The notes under the pieces are model-generated. The model was not told the DNA's origin and searched no databases. It was given only the letters and a program-made list of their open reading frames with translations. Shown one piece after another: positions 62,171 to 64,000 of a DNA stretch of 64,000 nucleotides (the stretch's first letter is position 1; every line of letters starts with the position of its first letter). Made by a program: the position numbers and the translations under genes. The stretch is from the NCBI RefSeq assembly GCF_900104685.1, contig NZ_LT629755.1, forward strand, positions 3,038,001 to 3,102,000, written 5' to 3'. This DNA is from Agromyces flavus. Lineage in GTDB: Bacteria > Actinomycetota > Actinomycetes > Actinomycetales > Microbacteriaceae.

Positions 62171-63605
62171 CACGACCACGTCCGAGACCCTCGAGACGAT
62201 TCCACGCAACGATGTCGACGCCCGGCGCGACGCCGGCAGGGCAGCGCGTCGTGCGGTCCCGCGCTCGTCGCACGCCGGCTGGACGGCGCCATCCGACCGA
62301 CCGGATCCCGTGGCGCTGCTCGAGGAGCAGGCGGTCACGCGCGTGCCCGAGCTCGTACCCATCCGGTACGGGAGAATGCTCGTCTCGCCGTTCAACTTCT
62401 ATCGTGGCGCGGCGCTCATCATGGCATCCGACCTCGCCGGCTCGCCGGCCTCGGGGCTCACCACCCAGATCTGCGGTGACGCGCACCTGTCGAACTTCGG
62501 CGTGTTCGCCTCGCCCGAGCGACGGCTGATCTTCGACATCAACGACTTCGACGAGACCCTCCCCGGCCCGTGGGAGTGGGACGTCAAGCGACTCGCGGCG
62601 AGCTTCGAGGTCGCGGGGCGGCATCGTGGCTACTCGGAGTCCGAGCGTTCGCGAGTGGTCCGCGCTTCGGTGCGCGGCTACCGCGAGTACATGCGCAGGC
62701 TCTCCCGCATGGGCGTGCTTGAGGCGTGGTACGACCGCCTCGACGAGGACCAGGTCGAGGCATGGATGCGCAAGGAGCGCGCGGCGAACCGCATCGACGC
62801 GAAACAGGTCAAGCGCACGCAGGCGGCGCTCGCGAAGGCCCGCACGAAGGACAGCATGCAGGCGTTCTCGAAGCTCGTTCGCGTCCTCGACGGAGAACTC
62901 CGCATCGCGGCCGACCCGCCGCTCATCGTGCCCGTCGAGGACCTGCTGCCCGAGGGCCGGTCGCCGGGCGACGATGTGCGAGCGATGCAGGGACTGCTCG
63001 AGGGGTACCGGAAGACGCTCCAGCGTGAGCACCACCCGTTCGCCGAGTTCCAGTACGTGCACATGGCGCGCAAGGTGGTCGGAGTCGGGAGCGTGGGCAC
63101 GCGCGCCTGGGTGCTGCTCTTCCGCGGCCGCGACGATCGCGACCCCCTGCTGCTGCAGGCCAAGGAGGCCGAGGCGTCGGTGCTCGAGCGGTTCCTGCCG
63201 CCGAGCCCGTACGAGAACCACGGGGAGCGGGTCGTCCGCGGGCAGAGGCTCATGCAGGCGGCCAGCGACCTGTTCCTCGGATGGCAGCGGGCGGAAGGGG
63301 CGGACGGCATCGAGCGCGACTTCTACATCCGGCAGCTGCACGACTGGAAGGGCTCCGCAGACATCGAGATTATGGTGCCGAAGGGCGCGGAGTTCTACGC
63401 TCGCGCCTGCGGCGAGACGCTCGCTCGAGCGCATGCCAGGGCCGGCGACCGCGTTGCGATCGGCGCGTACCTCGGCGCGAGCGATCGGTTCGACCGGGCG
63501 GTCGCCGAGTTCGCGATCGACTACGCCGACCAGAACGAGCGCGACTACGCCGCGTTCTCCGAGGCAGTGGCATCCGGCCGACTGACCGCCGCTGAGGGGT
63601 TCTGA
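62163..63605 (+). CDS. DUF2252 family protein
   Basis: A 480-residue protein with the DUF2252 landmarks RMLVSPFNFYRGAALIMASD, ICGDAHLSNFGVFASPERRL, IFDINDFDETLPGPWEWDVK and RLAASFEVAGRHRGYS. The GDxHxxN plus DxNDFD arrangement is reminiscent of kinase-fold catalytic loops, so an atypical phosphotransferase is conceivable but not shown. Overlaps the MFS gene end by 8 bases and belongs to the same operon as the amidotransferase. Confidence 0.9.
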   Translation: MSDTTTSETLETIPRNDVDARRDAGRAARRAVPRSSHAGWTAPSDRPDPVALLEEQAVTRVPELVPIRYGRMLVSPFNFYRGAALIMASDLAGSPASGLTTQICGDAHLSNFGVFASPERRLIFDINDFDETLPGPWEWDVKRLAASFEVAGRHRGYSESERSRVVRASVRGYREYMRRLSRMGVLEAWYDRLDEDQVEAWMRKERAANRIDAKQVKRTQAALAKARTKDSMQAFSKLVRVLDGELRIAADPPLIVPVEDLLPEGRSPGDDVRAMQGLLEGYRKTLQREHHPFAEFQYVHMARKVVGVGSVGTRAWVLLFRGRDDRDPLLLQAKEAEASVLERFLPPSPYENHGERVVRGQRLMQAASDLFLGWQRAEGADGIERDFYIRQLHDWKGSADIEIMVPKGAEFYARACGETLARAHARAGDRVAIGAYLGASDRFDRAVAEFAIDYADQNERDYAAFSEAVASGRLTAAEGF

Positions 63606-63699
63606 GGGCGCCGTCAATGGGGGGCGCCCGGCGGCGTCGCGCGCCATACTGTGGGGGAATCCCGGCGTGAAACGGGAACGGACCACGGGAGGAGCAGCG

Positions 63700-64000
63700 G
63701 TGATCGACTCCACCGACGCGCACACGAAGGCCGACGAGAAGCCGGGAAGGTTCCAGCGGTTCCACGAGCGGTTCATGGTCGAGGAGCGCGTGCTCTCGGC
63801 CGCCGCGAAGCGGAACCTGTTCATCACGGGCGCGGTGCTCATCGTGGCCGGCCTGGTCGGCTTCTTCGTCGTGCTCGACTCGATCCTCGAATCCGACGAC
63901 CTGTCGTACATCGACGCCCCGGTCGAGCATTGGCTCGAGTCGGGCCGTGACGGCTGGCTCACGACGCTCATGATCATCCTGTCGATCGTGTTCGGCCCGA
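63700..64000 (+). CDS. Membrane protein, probable PAP2-type phosphatase, N-terminal part (cut by window edge)
   Basis: The first 100 codons run off the window edge. The product starts with about 45 polar residues, a helix (FITGAVLIVAGLVGFFVVLD), then LSYIDAPVEHWLESGRDGWL and another helix beginning TLMIILSIVFGP. The layout (helix, VEHWLxxxRxxWLT, helix) matches the N-terminus of PAP2/LpxE-type lipid phosphatases; the catalytic motifs lie beyond the edge. GTG start after GGGAGGAGCAGC. Confidence 0.75.
   Translation, partial: MIDSTDAHTKADEKPGRFQRFHERFMVEERVLSAAAKRNLFITGAVLIVAGLVGFFVVLDSILESDDLSYIDAPVEHWLESGRDGWLTTLMIILSIVFGP

Noticed and set aside
1-64000. tRNA, rRNA, CRISPR or prophage regions
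   Set aside because: No cloverleaf-type or rRNA sequence, no regularly spaced short repeats and no block of phage genes were seen on either strand.

Overview
The window is about 70% GC and is chromosomal DNA from an actinobacterium, most likely Microbacteriaceae close to Agromyces or Microbacterium. This is judged from gene order and protein character, not from a database search. It begins inside dnaA and runs away from the origin: dnaA (-), rpmH, rnpA, yidD, yidC, jag, rsmG, parA, parB, then ddl and an aminotransferase, trxA, trxB, murJ, a DUF6049 protein, cca, the rpsF-ssb-rpsR-rplI operon and dnaB. That is the classical origin-proximal core, and almost all of it is complete and readable.

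Region by region. 1-8819: replication start, RNase P protein, membrane insertion and chromosome segregation. Six near-identical parS palindromes lie between 3447 and 6948, spread over two gene-poor stretches, the rsmG start codon and the parA coding sequence. ParA carries a low-complexity N-terminal extension of about 330 residues. 8865-17894: a minus-strand block of ddl, a PLP aminotransferase, an IS481-family insertion sequence, trxA, trxB, murJ and DUF6049; the IS sits in the trxA stop codon. 18046-24116: cca, a Gmad2 lipoprotein, a ribosomal/SSB operon and dnaB, which has a cluster of DnaA-box-like sequences upstream. 24186-30096: accessory genes, including a GerW-like protein, an aminotransferase, a flavin monooxygenase of the 3-hydroxybenzoate 4-hydroxylase type facing an IclR regulator (with a shared operator motif) and a secreted ScyD/ScyE-like protein. 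30373-36429: proton-translocating transhydrogenase, small membrane proteins, purB and a low-molecular-weight phosphatase.

36520-44511: an APH-type kinase-fold protein, a two-gene WXG-like/alpha-beta-hydrolase pair, a 4-TM membrane protein, an aminotransferase with an apparent one-base frameshift, and a three-gene 2-oxo acid dehydrogenase operon. 44516-49192: a GNAT gene and a five-gene zinc-uptake operon (binding protein, ATPase, two permeases, Zur) behind a Zur-box-like palindrome that overlaps a leaderless promoter. 49264-52737: glutamate decarboxylase, a YrhK-like membrane protein, the zinc-independent ribosomal proteins L28-L33-S14 and HU. 52738-64000: a 97-base nested inverted repeat, a CopD-CtaG fusion, gluconokinase, an anchored protein of unknown function, a Pif1-like helicase, a beta-lactamase-fold lipoprotein lacking its catalytic residues, a compact glutamine amidotransferase/MFS/DUF2252 operon and the start of a PAP2 phosphatase.

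Most genes are housekeeping. The parts most worth a second look are the WXG-like/hydrolase pair, the parS-rich region with its extended ParA, the DnaA-box cluster before dnaB, the IS in the trxA stop codon, the nested palindrome and the apparent pseudoenzyme. I saw no CRISPR array, prophage, tRNA or rRNA gene. Starts were chosen from Shine-Dalgarno sequences, family N-termini and leaderless promoter spacing.
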